Part shown: positions 27,611-36,048 of the stretch, piece by piece
Layout: each line of letters begins with the position of its first letter
Position numbering within the stretch: the first letter of the stretch is position 1
Assembly (NCBI RefSeq): GCF_025359345.1
Contig: NZ_JANYGQ010000033.1
Coordinates: 248,001-312,000 of the forward strand
Source: Mucilaginibacter sp.
Lineage (GTDB): Bacteria; Bacteroidota; Bacteroidia; Sphingobacteriales; Sphingobacteriaceae
Direction of reading: 5' to 3'
DNA length: 64,000 nt
Program-made: the position numbers and the translations under genes
The notes under the pieces: generated by a model
Database searches by the model: none
Told to the model about the DNA's origin: nothing
What the model saw: the letters and a program-made list of their open reading frames with translations, nothing else

Positions 27611-28909
27611 TTGGTAACAGCTGTAAATCATCAAAACAACAAAACCAATAAGTTAGCCCTCGGGCTATTTTGCGTGGTGATGTTTTTAGTGCTGCTGAAT
27701 ATTTTTACGCCTTTACGATTAATTACCGATGGCATAAGGTATTTGAATATATTGGAATATTTTAAAGGCGGACTCGGTGAAAACAGCGTGGCAGCGCATG
27801 ATGTTCTTCCTCACGGTTATCCCTGGCTTTTGTTTTTATTCGATAAACTTCATCTGCCGTTCCCGGTAGCTATTACTACGGTTAATATATTTTGTGTGCT
27901 GCTTGCAAGCCATTTGTTAACAAAACTTTTACCGGTTGATAGCAAACTCGCTTTTTATTCCCTGGTGTTGCTGTCATTTATTAACATTAAGCACTTCACC
28001 ATGCCTATATCCGACCAGGTATTTACCCTGCTATTTGTGGCAAGCATATACTTATGGTCCAAATTCTGTAGCGGACAGCGGTATTATATAATTTCTGCTT
28101 TGGTTTTAACCGCAGCAGCCATATTTGTGCGCACGGCTGGCATTGCAATCGTACCCGGTATGGTAATTTATCTTATTTATAATAACAGGGCGAAGTTAGC
28201 CGGGCGTAAAATTTTAATTGGCGGGATCACTATAATACTCCTGGCTGCCATTGCGGTATTTTTGATAAAGTTGTCTATTCTCGAGGCTAAGATCGGCTAT
28301 CTGAATCAATTGAATTTGGGTACGATGATAAAGGCGCCATCTTCAATAATCGGCAGGCTGCAGTTACATTTTAAAGAGTTGGGCGAAATGGTATTAAATA
28401 TACCGTACAGCAAGCTTACCGGCAACATTAAAGTTGGAGGGTTTGACACCGCAGAATACCTGTTGATTGTACTTGGCGCAGTTACGTTGTACATAGCGGC
28501 AAGGGCCGTTGTTAAATTGAAGTTGATGGGCACTCTTGCCTTTTGGGTGTTTTTGGTTTACCTGATCATGATTTTTTTGTGGCCTTTTTATGATTCGAGG
28601 TTTTTGATCCCGGTGATTCCGGTATTTATATACCTTTTATACACTTACATAATTGAGTTTATTAAGTCGCGTTACATCAAAATTATCCCTTTGTTAGTTT
28701 ACATATCTTTGGGTTTTTTAAGCTTGGCTTATTCCGATGCCATATCGTTAAGCAAAACTTTCTTTATAAATCATTACGGGGCCGATCCTGCGCTGACGGA
28801 AAAATACCGTATACATTTAGAAGATTTAAAGCTTAACACAGGTAAAAGGCCAGTGTATAACATAAACGATAACAACGTGCTATTCCTTCTCGAAAAGTAT
28901 GACCACTAA
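27611..28909 (+). CDS. GT-C-like polytopic membrane protein
   Basis: A 432-residue protein with about 10-11 hydrophobic segments. After the first one comes LITDGIRYLNILEYF, an extracytoplasmic loop with an aspartate where GT-C transferases (PMT/ArnT type) have their catalytic acid, followed by HGYPWLLFLFDKL, which fits the loop that helps bind the lipid-linked donor. A soluble C-terminal part of about 60 residues is likely extracytoplasmic. The start is TTG, 6 bases after the previous stop; the first ATG is inside the first membrane helix, so it is not the start. Function as a polyprenyl-phosphate-sugar transferase is inferred only. Confidence 0.62.
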   Translation: MVTAVNHQNNKTNKLALGLFCVVMFLVLLNIFTPLRLITDGIRYLNILEYFKGGLGENSVAAHDVLPHGYPWLLFLFDKLHLPFPVAITTVNIFCVLLASHLLTKLLPVDSKLAFYSLVLLSFINIKHFTMPISDQVFTLLFVASIYLWSKFCSGQRYYIISALVLTAAAIFVRTAGIAIVPGMVIYLIYNNRAKLAGRKILIGGITIILLAAIAVFLIKLSILEAKIGYLNQLNLGTMIKAPSSIIGRLQLHFKELGEMVLNIPYSKLTGNIKVGGFDTAEYLLIVLGAVTLYIAARAVVKLKLMGTLAFWVFLVYLIMIFLWPFYDSRFLIPVIPVFIYLLYTYIIEFIKSRYIKIIPLLVYISLGFLSLAYSDAISLSKTFFINHYGADPALTEKYRIHLEDLKLNTGKRPVYNINDNNVLFLLEKYDH

Positions 28910-30479
28910 TCAAAAATCCCCTCATAAAACTATTTTAATAATTATCGGTGTGGCCGTGGCACTATTGGGAGTGTTGCTGGTTTTAATTCCGCCGGCACTT
29001 TTCCCTGATCCGGCCAACGGTTTCCAGGTTTTACGCTGCATGCAGCTGGGCGGGCCTTTTAATACAATGGTTGCGCCCGACCAAAGCGACATCGCCCAAA
29101 ACTATACTGAATTTATCACGTGGTGGTCGCCGGGGCAATATTTGGTGCCATATTTTTTTAAGTTGACTGCGGGTGTTAACACCGGGCAGGCTATAGCAAT
29201 AACCGTTGCGTTGGGACAACTATTCGGCTTGGCCGGCTTTTACATTTTTTTTAAGAAAATCGGTTTTACGCCCATGATTTCAGCACTGAGCCTTTTGTTT
29301 ATTATCTGCCAGGTTGCGTTTTTTGTTCCATATGTTTTTTATACCGGGGGGGAGGTTTTGCTTTTTGCTTTTGAAGGCTGGTTTTTATTCGGCTGCGTTG
29401 CGCTGCAAAAGCCGGATTGGAAGCTATTGCTTTTCGTGCTTCTATCCGGCTGGATCGGCTTCTTCTTTAAATCTTCTTTTTTATGGATGTATATCGCAGG
29501 GCTTTTCTGCTTGTGGGTACGGCTATCATTAGGTAGCAAAGGTATAGTTGAATGGCTAAAGAAGGGGTTATGGATAGGTGTGCCTGCTGCATTATCGCTT
29601 GCAGCTATTTATATATTGTTCCTTTCAAAAGGCCAAAGTCCGGCCACAGTATCAAAAGGGTTTAAACTAACCACAGCCACGTTCAGCTTCCCGCTGTCAA
29701 CGCCGCTGCTTTCGGGTTTTTCGCTGGACGATTTTTTTCATGGGCTGCTTTATAACTTCGGCAAACCGATGTTCAACCATTTTTGGTCGGTTGCAATTGT
29801 ATTTAGCCTGGCAATATTAAGCCTGTTGTTGATTTGGGCATTGATAAAGTCTGTACACAATAATAATTACCGGCTTTTTATTTTTGTTTTCTATTTCGGC
29901 GCGTTACTGTTTTTTGGATTTGCTTATTTAAGACAGCTCAATATCTCATACGAAGCCCGGCATTTCCGCATTATTGGTATACTGATAGCGCCGGGATTGA
30001 TTTACATGGTAAACAGGTTAAAGCGTGGGTATCAACTGGCGTTTACGGTAGTTTGCTTGTGCATCGCCGGTTACAGTATTAACTATGTAATTAAGGGCTA
30101 CAACATCAATAAAAATCAAAGCGCAAAAGGCACAACTGGTATATCTCAGATTAACATCGACCAGCCATCATTAAACGCCATCATGAAGCTTGACAGGGAG
30201 AACAAGAATGCGCTGTTTGTTTTTATAGCCAACGATGTAAGCCTGGAGATACTACATAACCGTGTTATCAATCTTTCGCCTATCGGAGATGATTATAAAA
30301 TTGATATGGATGACTACAAGTACGATGGGTTTGCCGGCCCATTATTTATCATTCTGCCCGAGACCTACAATGGCCCAAAGGAGAAGTTGGTAATGAAATC
30401 GTTTCCTGGGTATACTGGTTTTAGCCTTTCGATGTTAAGCGATAAGTACGTGTTGTATGAGGCGAGGATGAAGAGGTAG
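28899..30479 (+). CDS. GT-C-like polytopic membrane protein
   Basis: A 526-residue protein with about 11-12 hydrophobic segments and a C-terminal soluble domain of about 110 residues. The first loop has the acidic APDQSDIAQNYTEFITWWSPGQYLVP segment, which is unusual for a transporter and fits a GT-C active site. It ends the polysaccharide block: the next gene is on the opposite strand, and a 21-base inverted repeat starts at the stop. It overlaps the previous gene by 11 bases. No homologue is recognised with certainty, so the sugar-transferase role is inferred from topology and context. Confidence 0.55.
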   Translation: MTTNQKSPHKTILIIIGVAVALLGVLLVLIPPALFPDPANGFQVLRCMQLGGPFNTMVAPDQSDIAQNYTEFITWWSPGQYLVPYFFKLTAGVNTGQAIAITVALGQLFGLAGFYIFFKKIGFTPMISALSLLFIICQVAFFVPYVFYTGGEVLLFAFEGWFLFGCVALQKPDWKLLLFVLLSGWIGFFFKSSFLWMYIAGLFCLWVRLSLGSKGIVEWLKKGLWIGVPAALSLAAIYILFLSKGQSPATVSKGFKLTTATFSFPLSTPLLSGFSLDDFFHGLLYNFGKPMFNHFWSVAIVFSLAILSLLLIWALIKSVHNNNYRLFIFVFYFGALLFFGFAYLRQLNISYEARHFRIIGILIAPGLIYMVNRLKRGYQLAFTVVCLCIAGYSINYVIKGYNINKNQSAKGTTGISQINIDQPSLNAIMKLDRENKNALFVFIANDVSLEILHNRVINLSPIGDDYKIDMDDYKYDGFAGPLFIILPETYNGPKEKLVMKSFPGYTGFSLSMLSDKYVLYEARMKR

Positions 30480-30550
30480 TTGATTGGGTTGATTAAGTTG
30501 GATTAAGTTTTTCGCGGGTCTGATTTCTTAACTTAATCAACCTAATCAAC
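30479..30550. repeat. 21-base inverted repeat at end of the polysaccharide block
   Basis: The arm at 30479-30499 (gttgattgggttgattaagtt) is the reverse complement of 30530-30550, with a single G-T type difference, around a 30-base loop. It lies between the convergent last gene of the block and obgE, and is suited to act as a two-way terminator. The arm has the TTGATTAAGTTG sequence style also seen, degenerate, at 54672-54750. Confidence 0.7.
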
Positions 30551-30553
30551 TTC

Positions 30554-31552
30554 TTACCCATTAATCTCTTTCCACAACAAATCCTTCAGCTCATCAATAT
30601 TTTTCTGAGCTACTGACGATATAAAAATAGAGGGAACATCCGTTGGAAGTTCCTTTTTCATTTCTGCCATCAGCTCATCGTCGAGCATATCCGATTTGGT
30701 TACGGCCAGCACTCTTGGTTTGTCGAGCATTTCGGGGTTATATTCCTTCAGTTCGTGCAGTAATATGTGGTATTCTTCTTTTATGCTGCGATTGGTATCC
30801 GCAGGCACCATAAACAGCAATACCGAGTTGCGTTCAATGTGCCTCAAAAACCTAAAACCTAAACCTTTGCCTTGTGATGCACCTTCAATTATACCCGGTA
30901 TATCGGCCATTACAAACGACTTCCCACCCCTGTAGGCAACTATGCCCAGGTTAGGTACAATAGTAGTGAACGGGTAATCGGCAATCTCCGGCTTGGCTGC
31001 CGACACGACCGAAAGCAATGTCGATTTACCCGCATTCGGAAAGCCTACCAAACCAACGTCAGCCAGTACTTTTAGTTCCAATACGTTCCAGTCTTCTTTG
31101 CCGTCTTCACCGGGTTGGGCAAAGCGCGGGGTTTGCAGGGTTGGTGTTTTAAAGTGCCAGTTACCCAGGCCACCGCGACCGCCATCTGTTAATATTCTTG
31201 TTTCGCCGTCGGTAGTTATTTCAAACAGTGTTTCGCCTGTTTCGGCGTTTTTGGCTATAGTGCCCAGCGGCACTTCCAATATCTCGTCCATGCCGGTTTT
31301 GCCGCTCTTTAACGAACTGCCGCCTGCGCCGCCGTCGCCGGCAATAACGTGTTTACGGAATTTAAGGTGCAAAAGTGTCCATAGCTGGGCATTTCCCTTA
31401 ACAATAACATGACCGCCCCTGCCGCCGTCGCCGCCATCAGGGCCGCCTTTAGCTGTAAATTTATCCCGGTGCAAATGAGATGAACCCGCCCCTCCGTGGC
31501 CGCTGCGGCAACAGATTTTCACATAATCAACAAAATTTGAACCTTGAGACAT
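30554..31552 (-). CDS. obgE: GTPase ObgE/CgtA
   Basis: Essential GTPase linked to 50S ribosome assembly and stress control. The 332-residue protein has the glycine-rich Obg domain (HGGAGSSHLHRDK, GGPDGGDGGRGG), the G1 P-loop GFPNAGKST, G3 DIPGI and G4 TKSD. I place the start at ATG 31552 (MSQGSNFVDYV), because that is where the Obg domain begins. A longer frame to 31606 only reads through a TTTCGGATTT-type repeat and does not look like coding sequence. It is next to adk, as often in this group. Confidence 0.95.
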   Translation of the reverse strand: MSQGSNFVDYVKICCRSGHGGAGSSHLHRDKFTAKGGPDGGDGGRGGHVIVKGNAQLWTLLHLKFRKHVIAGDGGAGGSSLKSGKTGMDEILEVPLGTIAKNAETGETLFEITTDGETRILTDGGRGGLGNWHFKTPTLQTPRFAQPGEDGKEDWNVLELKVLADVGLVGFPNAGKSTLLSVVSAAKPEIADYPFTTIVPNLGIVAYRGGKSFVMADIPGIIEGASQGKGLGFRFLRHIERNSVLLFMVPADTNRSIKEEYHILLHELKEYNPEMLDKPRVLAVTKSDMLDDELMAEMKKELPTDVPSIFISSVAQKNIDELKDLLWKEING

Positions 31553-31558
31553 AATTTT

Positions 31559-31647
31559 TATTTCGGATTGCGGATGTTCGATTTCGGATTTACCTGATAA
31601 ATCCAAAATATAAAATTCCGAAATGGGAATTCCGAAATCCGAAATCA
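31559..31647. repeat. Palindromic TTTCGGATTT repeat between adk and obgE
   Basis: The arms atttcggattt (31581-31591) and aaatccgaaat (31635-31645) pair around a loop, with further TTTCGGA units on each side. The right arm runs into the TGA stop of adk. The same 11-base pair of arms occurs inside mqnD at 50952-50998, showing a repeat family rather than a gene-specific structure. Confidence 0.75.
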
Positions 31648-32217
31648 GTAAGTAGCAATAATGCCGCCTATCGTGTCAAATATTTCACTGACAGAACCGA
31701 TGCCATTTATGCTTTTGTATTTATTTTGAGTTTTATAGAAACCCGCAACAGGTGCGGTTTTATCGTTATATTCTTTTATTCGCTTGCGGATAACTTCCGG
31801 GTTTGCATCGTCAGGGCGACCGGAATCTTTGCCGCGCAATAGTAAGCGGGATTCCAGTTCGTCATCATTAACCTCCAGTGCAACCATGCCCGATATCGGC
31901 GCGTTTTTGCTGGAAAGTAATTCGTCCAGAGCTTCTGCTTGCGCTACAGTACGCGGAAAGCCGTCAAAAATAAACCCTTTAGCATCCTTATTGGCATCCA
32001 GCTTATGGCTAATCATCCCGATAACTACAGCATCAGGAACTAATTTACCCTCGTCCATCAGCTTTTTAGCTTCTAAACCGAGTTCGGTTCCCTGCGCAAT
32101 TTCACCGCGTAAAAGGTCGCCTGTTGAAAGGTGTATCAGGCCGTATTTTTCTATAAGCTTTTGTGATTGTGTCCCTTTCCCAGCTCCGGGAGGACCAAAC
32201 AATACCAGGTTCAGCAT
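31645..32217 (-). CDS. adk: Adenylate kinase
   Basis: Catalyses ATP + AMP to 2 ADP. The 190-residue protein has the P-loop GPPGAGKGT at residues 8-16, the AMP-binding LIHLSTGDLLR, GFIFDGFPRT, and the short LID region LLLRGKDSGRPDDANPEVIRKRIKEY with no zinc-binding cysteines, as in the short adenylate kinase form. The start is the ATG 2217-side end of a clear leader, and a hairpin (32234-32262) just upstream separates it from tRNA-Arg. Followed on the same strand by obgE. Confidence 0.96.
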   Translation of the reverse strand: MLNLVLFGPPGAGKGTQSQKLIEKYGLIHLSTGDLLRGEIAQGTELGLEAKKLMDEGKLVPDAVVIGMISHKLDANKDAKGFIFDGFPRTVAQAEALDELLSSKNAPISGMVALEVNDDELESRLLLRGKDSGRPDDANPEVIRKRIKEYNDKTAPVAGFYKTQNKYKSINGIGSVSEIFDTIGGIIATY

Positions 32218-32229
32218 GCTTCTATCAAA

Positions 32230-32262
32230 TTAAAAGCCTTTCGGTACTATACAGAAAGGCTT
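32230..32262 (-). terminator. Rho-independent terminator candidate after tRNA-Arg
   Basis: The 9-base stem aagcctttc (32234-32242) and gaaaggctt (32254-32262) has an 11-base loop. On the minus strand it is followed by TTAATTTG, a short T-rich tract. It lies between the tRNA and adk, so it probably ends the tRNA transcript. Confidence 0.55.
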
Positions 32263-32266
32263 AATT

Positions 32267-32353
32267 AGTCTTGAGTCGGCAGTCTTGAGTCTTAAGTCGG
32301 GAAAATGCAGAATTGCTTCTGACTCTGGACTTACGACTGAAGACTTATGACTT
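32267..32353. repeat. Palindromic AGTCTTAAGTC repeat
   Basis: Copies of agtcttgagtc/agtcttaagtc on the left pair with gacttacgactgaagact on the right, around a loop of about 40 bases. It fills the space between the terminator and tRNA-Arg. Similar palindromes lie at 47672-47725 and 55841-55920. Confidence 0.7.
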
Positions 32354-32362
32354 CTTCAATGT

Positions 32363-32435
32363 GCACTTGAAGGGAGTCGAACCCCTAACCTCCTGATCCG
32401 TAGTCAGGTGCTCTATCCAATTGAGCTACAAGTGC
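32363..32435 (-). tRNA. tRNA-Arg (anticodon ACG)
   Basis: A full 73-base cloverleaf reads on the minus strand: acceptor GCACTTG pairs with CAAGTGC, the D stem is GCTC/GAGC, and the anticodon stem CCTGA/TCAGG encloses the loop CTACGGA, giving anticodon ACG, which decodes CGN arginine codons after A34 is modified to inosine. The T stem AGGGG/CCCTT has loop TTCGACT. The 3' CCA is not encoded. The GIY-YIG gene's last codons overlap its first 10 bases. Confidence 0.96.
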
Positions 32436-32668
32436 AATATTCTATCTAAAAATTCTCGTCCAACACCCGTTTTAAGGTATTTTTCGCGATTTACAGCTTC
32501 CAACAACGTATCGAAGCTCTCTGTATAAACAATCTTCCAAGGCCTATATGCTTTAGTCGATTTTGTGTATCCTGCATTGTGTTGAATAAGTCTTTTTTCA
32601 AAGTCGTTACTCATTCCAATATACCTGCGTCCATATTGTTCACTTAATAAAACATATACATAGAACAT
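32426..32668 (-). CDS. GIY-YIG domain protein, overlapping tRNA-Arg
   Basis: An 80-residue single-domain GIY-YIG nuclease-type protein of the YhbQ/UPF0213 sort. It begins FYVYVLLSEQYGRRYIGMS, matching the GIY...YIG core (YVY and YIG with the usual spacing), and then LIQHNAGYTKSTKAYRPW and EAVNREKYLKTGVG, which give the conserved arginine and glutamate positions. The final codons and the TAG stop lie within the first 10 bases of tRNA-Arg, and the region just upstream is a broken tRNA copy. The activity is inferred; family members are often uncharacterised repair or housekeeping proteins. Confidence 0.85.
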   Translation of the reverse strand: MFYVYVLLSEQYGRRYIGMSNDFEKRLIQHNAGYTKSTKAYRPWKIVYTESFDTLLEAVNREKYLKTGVGREFLDRILHL

Positions 32669-32673
32669 ATATG

Positions 32674-32809
<136 letters not shown>

Positions 32810-32869
32810 TTTTTCAAACGGACTGCAAAGATAGAATTTCTTTTCAAACAGCTGTAATTTTTTTTCAAA

Positions 32870-33331
32870 TTACTTTACTGCAGCATCAATTGCTTCAAAA
32901 TTTGGCAAGTCGCCGGCCGACTCCAATACCTCAGCGTAAATTATATTTTGCTCTTCATCTATAACAAAAGCAGCACGTTTTGATACGCCTTTCATACCAA
33001 AAGCAAATTCGTTATATAAGGCCCCGTAGGCAGCCGAAACTTCTTTGTTGAAGTCGGAAAGTAAATCGAACTGGTAGTTGTTTTCTTCTTTGAACTTGCC
33101 CAACGTAAAAAGCGAATCTACTGAAACACCTAAAACAATCGCGTTTAAGCCTTCATAGTAACCAAAGTTATCGCGCATGGTACATAATTGTTCGGTACAA
33201 ACGCTGGTGAACGCTAAAGGGAAAAAGTGCAGTATTACCTTTTTACCTTTAAAATCAGATAGCGAAACTTCCTTCTTTTCGGTGTTGAACAAAGTGAACT
33301 GTGGTGCGGCAGAGCCTGTTTGTAATGACAT
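32870..33331 (-). CDS. Peroxiredoxin (AhpE-like, AhpC/TSA family)
   Basis: Thiol peroxidase of 153 residues that reduces hydrogen peroxide and organic hydroperoxides in the cytoplasm. The peroxidatic cysteine is Cys45, within the motif PLAFTSVC; Cys50 (TEQLC) may act as resolving cysteine, as in the AhpE-like group. Thioredoxin-fold landmarks VILHFFPLAF and AAFVIDEEQNIIY are present. It is a single gene facing the tRNA region, with a divergent ABC permease upstream. Confidence 0.9.
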   Translation of the reverse strand: MSLQTGSAAPQFTLFNTEKKEVSLSDFKGKKVILHFFPLAFTSVCTEQLCTMRDNFGYYEGLNAIVLGVSVDSLFTLGKFKEENNYQFDLLSDFNKEVSAAYGALYNEFAFGMKGVSKRAAFVIDEEQNIIYAEVLESAGDLPNFEAIDAAVK

Positions 33332-33414
33332 AGGTTGATTTTTTTATGCAAAGGAATGATAAATATTTAAATGCGCCTTGGAGCGTATCCGAAATTACCC
33401 TTGATTGACAATTA

Positions 33415-33446
33415 TTTGTTAAACTAATTATCTAGTTATAAATTTA
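33415..33446 (+). promoter_or_regulatory. Bacteroidota-type promoter candidate for ABC permease
   Basis: TTTG (33415-33418) is followed after 20 bases by TAAATTTA (33439-33446), one change from the TAnnTTTG element of the Bacteroidota vegetative sigma factor. Spacing matches the usual -33/-7 pair, and the ATG is 20 bases downstream. Confidence 0.45.
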
Positions 33447-33465
33447 GAAAAACAAATCATCCGTT

Positions 33466-35853
33466 ATGTTTAAAAACCACTTAAAAACCGCATTCCGCAG
33501 CCTGCTTAAAAACAAAGGCTTTACCGCTATAAATATATTGGGTCTGGCTTTGGGCCTCACCACCTGCCTGTTTATTGTGTTTTATGTGTTTGATGAATTG
33601 AGTTATGACCGGTATAATATCAAATACGACAGGATATGCCGCGTAAATACAGATTTGAAATACGGCGGGGTTGTTACGTCATTTGCCATTGCTGCGCCAC
33701 CGGTTGGCGACGCAATGGTGAGGGAGTTTCCGGAGGTTGAAAAATCAACACGCATAGCGCTGGCGATTAACCTGCGGTTTAAGAAAGGGAGCGAGGTTAT
33801 CGAAGAGGATAGAGCAGTTTATTGCGACCCTGCCATCTTCAGCATTTTTACGCTGCCTATGCTTGCCGGCAATCCCACGACTGCTTTGCATGAACCCAAT
33901 TCGATTGTTATTTCTGAATCGGCAGCTAAAAAATATTTTAATATAACAGACGGCAATTACCGCGATATTATCGGTAAAACACTGACGCTGGTAAGCAATG
34001 AAAGCTCGCTTCATGAAATATCAGGGGTTATTAAAGACATTCCGGCGCAATCACACTTTAAAGCCGATTTTTTGCTCGCGCTTGATGCCAACCAAGACCA
34101 TAACTGGACCCATTTTAATTTCGGCACCTACATATTGTTAAAACCAGGCGCCGACCATAAGCGCCTCGAAGCAAAATTTGATGCCTTACTGCAAAAAAAC
34201 ATGAACACCGCCGCCTTTAGTTACTCTAAATTTGCTGCCAGTGGTAATTTTATCAAACTAAACTTAACGCAGCTAACAGACATTCACCTGCACTCAAACC
34301 GGCAGCGGGAACTTAGCGCAAATGGCAACGCGGATTATATTTATATTTTCTCGGCAATAGCTGCCTGTATTTTAATACTGGCCTGCATTAATTTCATGAA
34401 CCTCTCAACCGCACGTTCAGCCAACCGTGCACGCGAGGTTGGGGTGCGCAAGGTGTTGGGATCGTCGCGCGGGCATCTTATTGCGCAGTTTTTGTCGGAG
34501 TCGGTAATGGTAACATTGGCTGCGGCAATAATAGCGCTAGCAGCGGCCTGGGTATTATTGCCGTTTTTTAACCAACTGGCCGGCAAGCAGCTAACGCTTA
34601 ATCTGCAAACGTTTGGCTGGCTGGTGCCTGCATTGTTGGCTATTATTTTAACGGTGGGGTTGTTGGCTGGTGCGTACCCTGCGTTTTTCCTATCAGCGTT
34701 TCAACCCATTAATGTGTTAAAAGGAAGGCTGGCCACCGGGTTTAAAGGTGGCGTGCTTCGCAGTGTTTTGGTGGTCTTGCAATTCTCCATATCGATATTC
34801 CTTATTGTGGGCACATTGGTAGTTTATAACCAGCTTAATTTTATTAAAAATAAAGACCTTGGCTTTAACCGCAGCCATATGCTTGTCATTAAAAATGTAA
34901 CCACTCTCCACAACCCGGGGGCATTTAAACAGGAAATAAAGCAAATCCCCGGCGTTATAAATGCTACGCTAAGCAGCTTTTTACCTACGGGCAGCCTCAG
35001 ATTTCCCAATACATTTTCATCAGAAGGGGGCAGGTCGGCCCAGGCAGAATTCTGGACTGTGGATGAAGATTACTTAAACACCATGGGAATGCGCCTTGCA
35101 CAAGGCCGGAACTTCAGCAACCAATTTGCTACCGATTCATCTGCCCTTATACTGAATGAAACGGCAGCAAAAATGCTGGGTTACACCGGCAATCCGCTAC
35201 ACAAAATCACCAACGTTAAAAAGGACTACCATGTTGTCGGCGTAGTGAAAGATTTTAATTTTTCATCCCTGCGCGATAATGTCACCCCGCTTGTAATGGT
35301 GATGGCGCCCGACTGGATGGCATCGTTAAGCGTTAAAGTAAACACCACCAACCTGCCCGCGCTTATGAACCGGATTGAAAGCCAATGGAAAGCATCGGCT
35401 CCAAACCAGCATTTTGAATATTCGTTTATGGACGAGGATTTTAATGCCCTGTACAGCAGCGAGCAGCGCATGGGAAAATTGTTTATCATATTTACCGTGC
35501 TGGCTATTATTGTCGCCTGCCTGGGTTTATTCGGCTTGGCGGCCTATGCAGCTGAGCAGCGCACCCGCGAGGTAAGCATCCGCAAAGTGTTGGGTGCAAG
35601 TGTATCCGCTATTACCACAATGCTTTCAAAGGATTTTATCCGATTGGTTATTATCTCCATAATTATTGCTACACCGCTGGCATGGCTGTTGATGCAAAAG
35701 TGGCTGCAGGGGTTTGCTTATCGCCAAAATATACAATGGTGGGTGTTTGTGGTTACAGCTATTGGGGCATTAGTTATTGCTGTTATTACGGTGAGTTACC
35801 AGGCTGTAAAGGCCGCATTGGTTAATCCGGCGGATAGTTTGAGGGGGGAGTAA
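33466..35853 (+). CDS. ABC transporter permease (FtsX/MacB-like)
   Basis: A 795-residue permease with an N-terminal MacB_PCD periplasmic core region and two FtsX domains. It begins FKNHLKTAFRSLLKNKGFTAINILGLALGLTTC, the standard lead of Bacteroidota permeases of this type. The first FtsX domain is around ARSANRAREVGVRKVLGSSRGHLIAQF, and the second around RTREVSIRKVLGASVSAITTMLSKDF. Such proteins work with a separate ATPase in export or lipid handling, or as antimicrobial sensors. No ATPase gene is adjacent. The neighbour downstream is convergent. Confidence 0.9.
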   Translation: MFKNHLKTAFRSLLKNKGFTAINILGLALGLTTCLFIVFYVFDELSYDRYNIKYDRICRVNTDLKYGGVVTSFAIAAPPVGDAMVREFPEVEKSTRIALAINLRFKKGSEVIEEDRAVYCDPAIFSIFTLPMLAGNPTTALHEPNSIVISESAAKKYFNITDGNYRDIIGKTLTLVSNESSLHEISGVIKDIPAQSHFKADFLLALDANQDHNWTHFNFGTYILLKPGADHKRLEAKFDALLQKNMNTAAFSYSKFAASGNFIKLNLTQLTDIHLHSNRQRELSANGNADYIYIFSAIAACILILACINFMNLSTARSANRAREVGVRKVLGSSRGHLIAQFLSESVMVTLAAAIIALAAAWVLLPFFNQLAGKQLTLNLQTFGWLVPALLAIILTVGLLAGAYPAFFLSAFQPINVLKGRLATGFKGGVLRSVLVVLQFSISIFLIVGTLVVYNQLNFIKNKDLGFNRSHMLVIKNVTTLHNPGAFKQEIKQIPGVINATLSSFLPTGSLRFPNTFSSEGGRSAQAEFWTVDEDYLNTMGMRLAQGRNFSNQFATDSSALILNETAAKMLGYTGNPLHKITNVKKDYHVVGVVKDFNFSSLRDNVTPLVMVMAPDWMASLSVKVNTTNLPALMNRIESQWKASAPNQHFEYSFMDEDFNALYSSEQRMGKLFIIFTVLAIIVACLGLFGLAAYAAEQRTREVSIRKVLGASVSAITTMLSKDFIRLVIISIIIATPLAWLLMQKWLQGFAYRQNIQWWVFVVTAIGALVIAVITVSYQAVKAALVNPADSLRGE

Positions 35854-35920
35854 ATGGTGGCAACCCGAGACCTGAACGCTTAGTTACGCACCAACGGTGC
35901 GGATGTTTTGTTTAGCTGAT

Positions 35921-35981
35921 TTCTACCAATATTTGGCCCAGATGGGGCCGGAAAAAACATTTGTGCCACATATTGGTAGAA
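35921..35981. repeat. Inverted repeat between convergent genes
   Basis: A 17-base arm ttctaccaatatttggc (35921-35937) and gccacatattggtagaa (35965-35981) pair with one mismatch around a 27-base loop. It lies between the convergent permease and ligase genes and could serve as a two-way terminator. Another motif (GCACCAACGGTGC, about 35888-35900) is also palindromic. Confidence 0.6.
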
Positions 35982-36048
35982 AAAAATATAACATAAATAC
36001 CTGCGTGCCGTAGGTACGCAACCTATTGAATATATTAATGCCAACCTC

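Noticed and set aside
25642..30479. A PEP-CTERM-like sorting target for the exosortase
   Set aside because: No protein in the window ends with a short motif, single helix and basic tail; targets must be elsewhere.
31553..31606. N-terminal extension of obgE
   Set aside because: It reads through the TTTCGGATTT repeat; the Obg domain begins at MSQGSNFVDYV.
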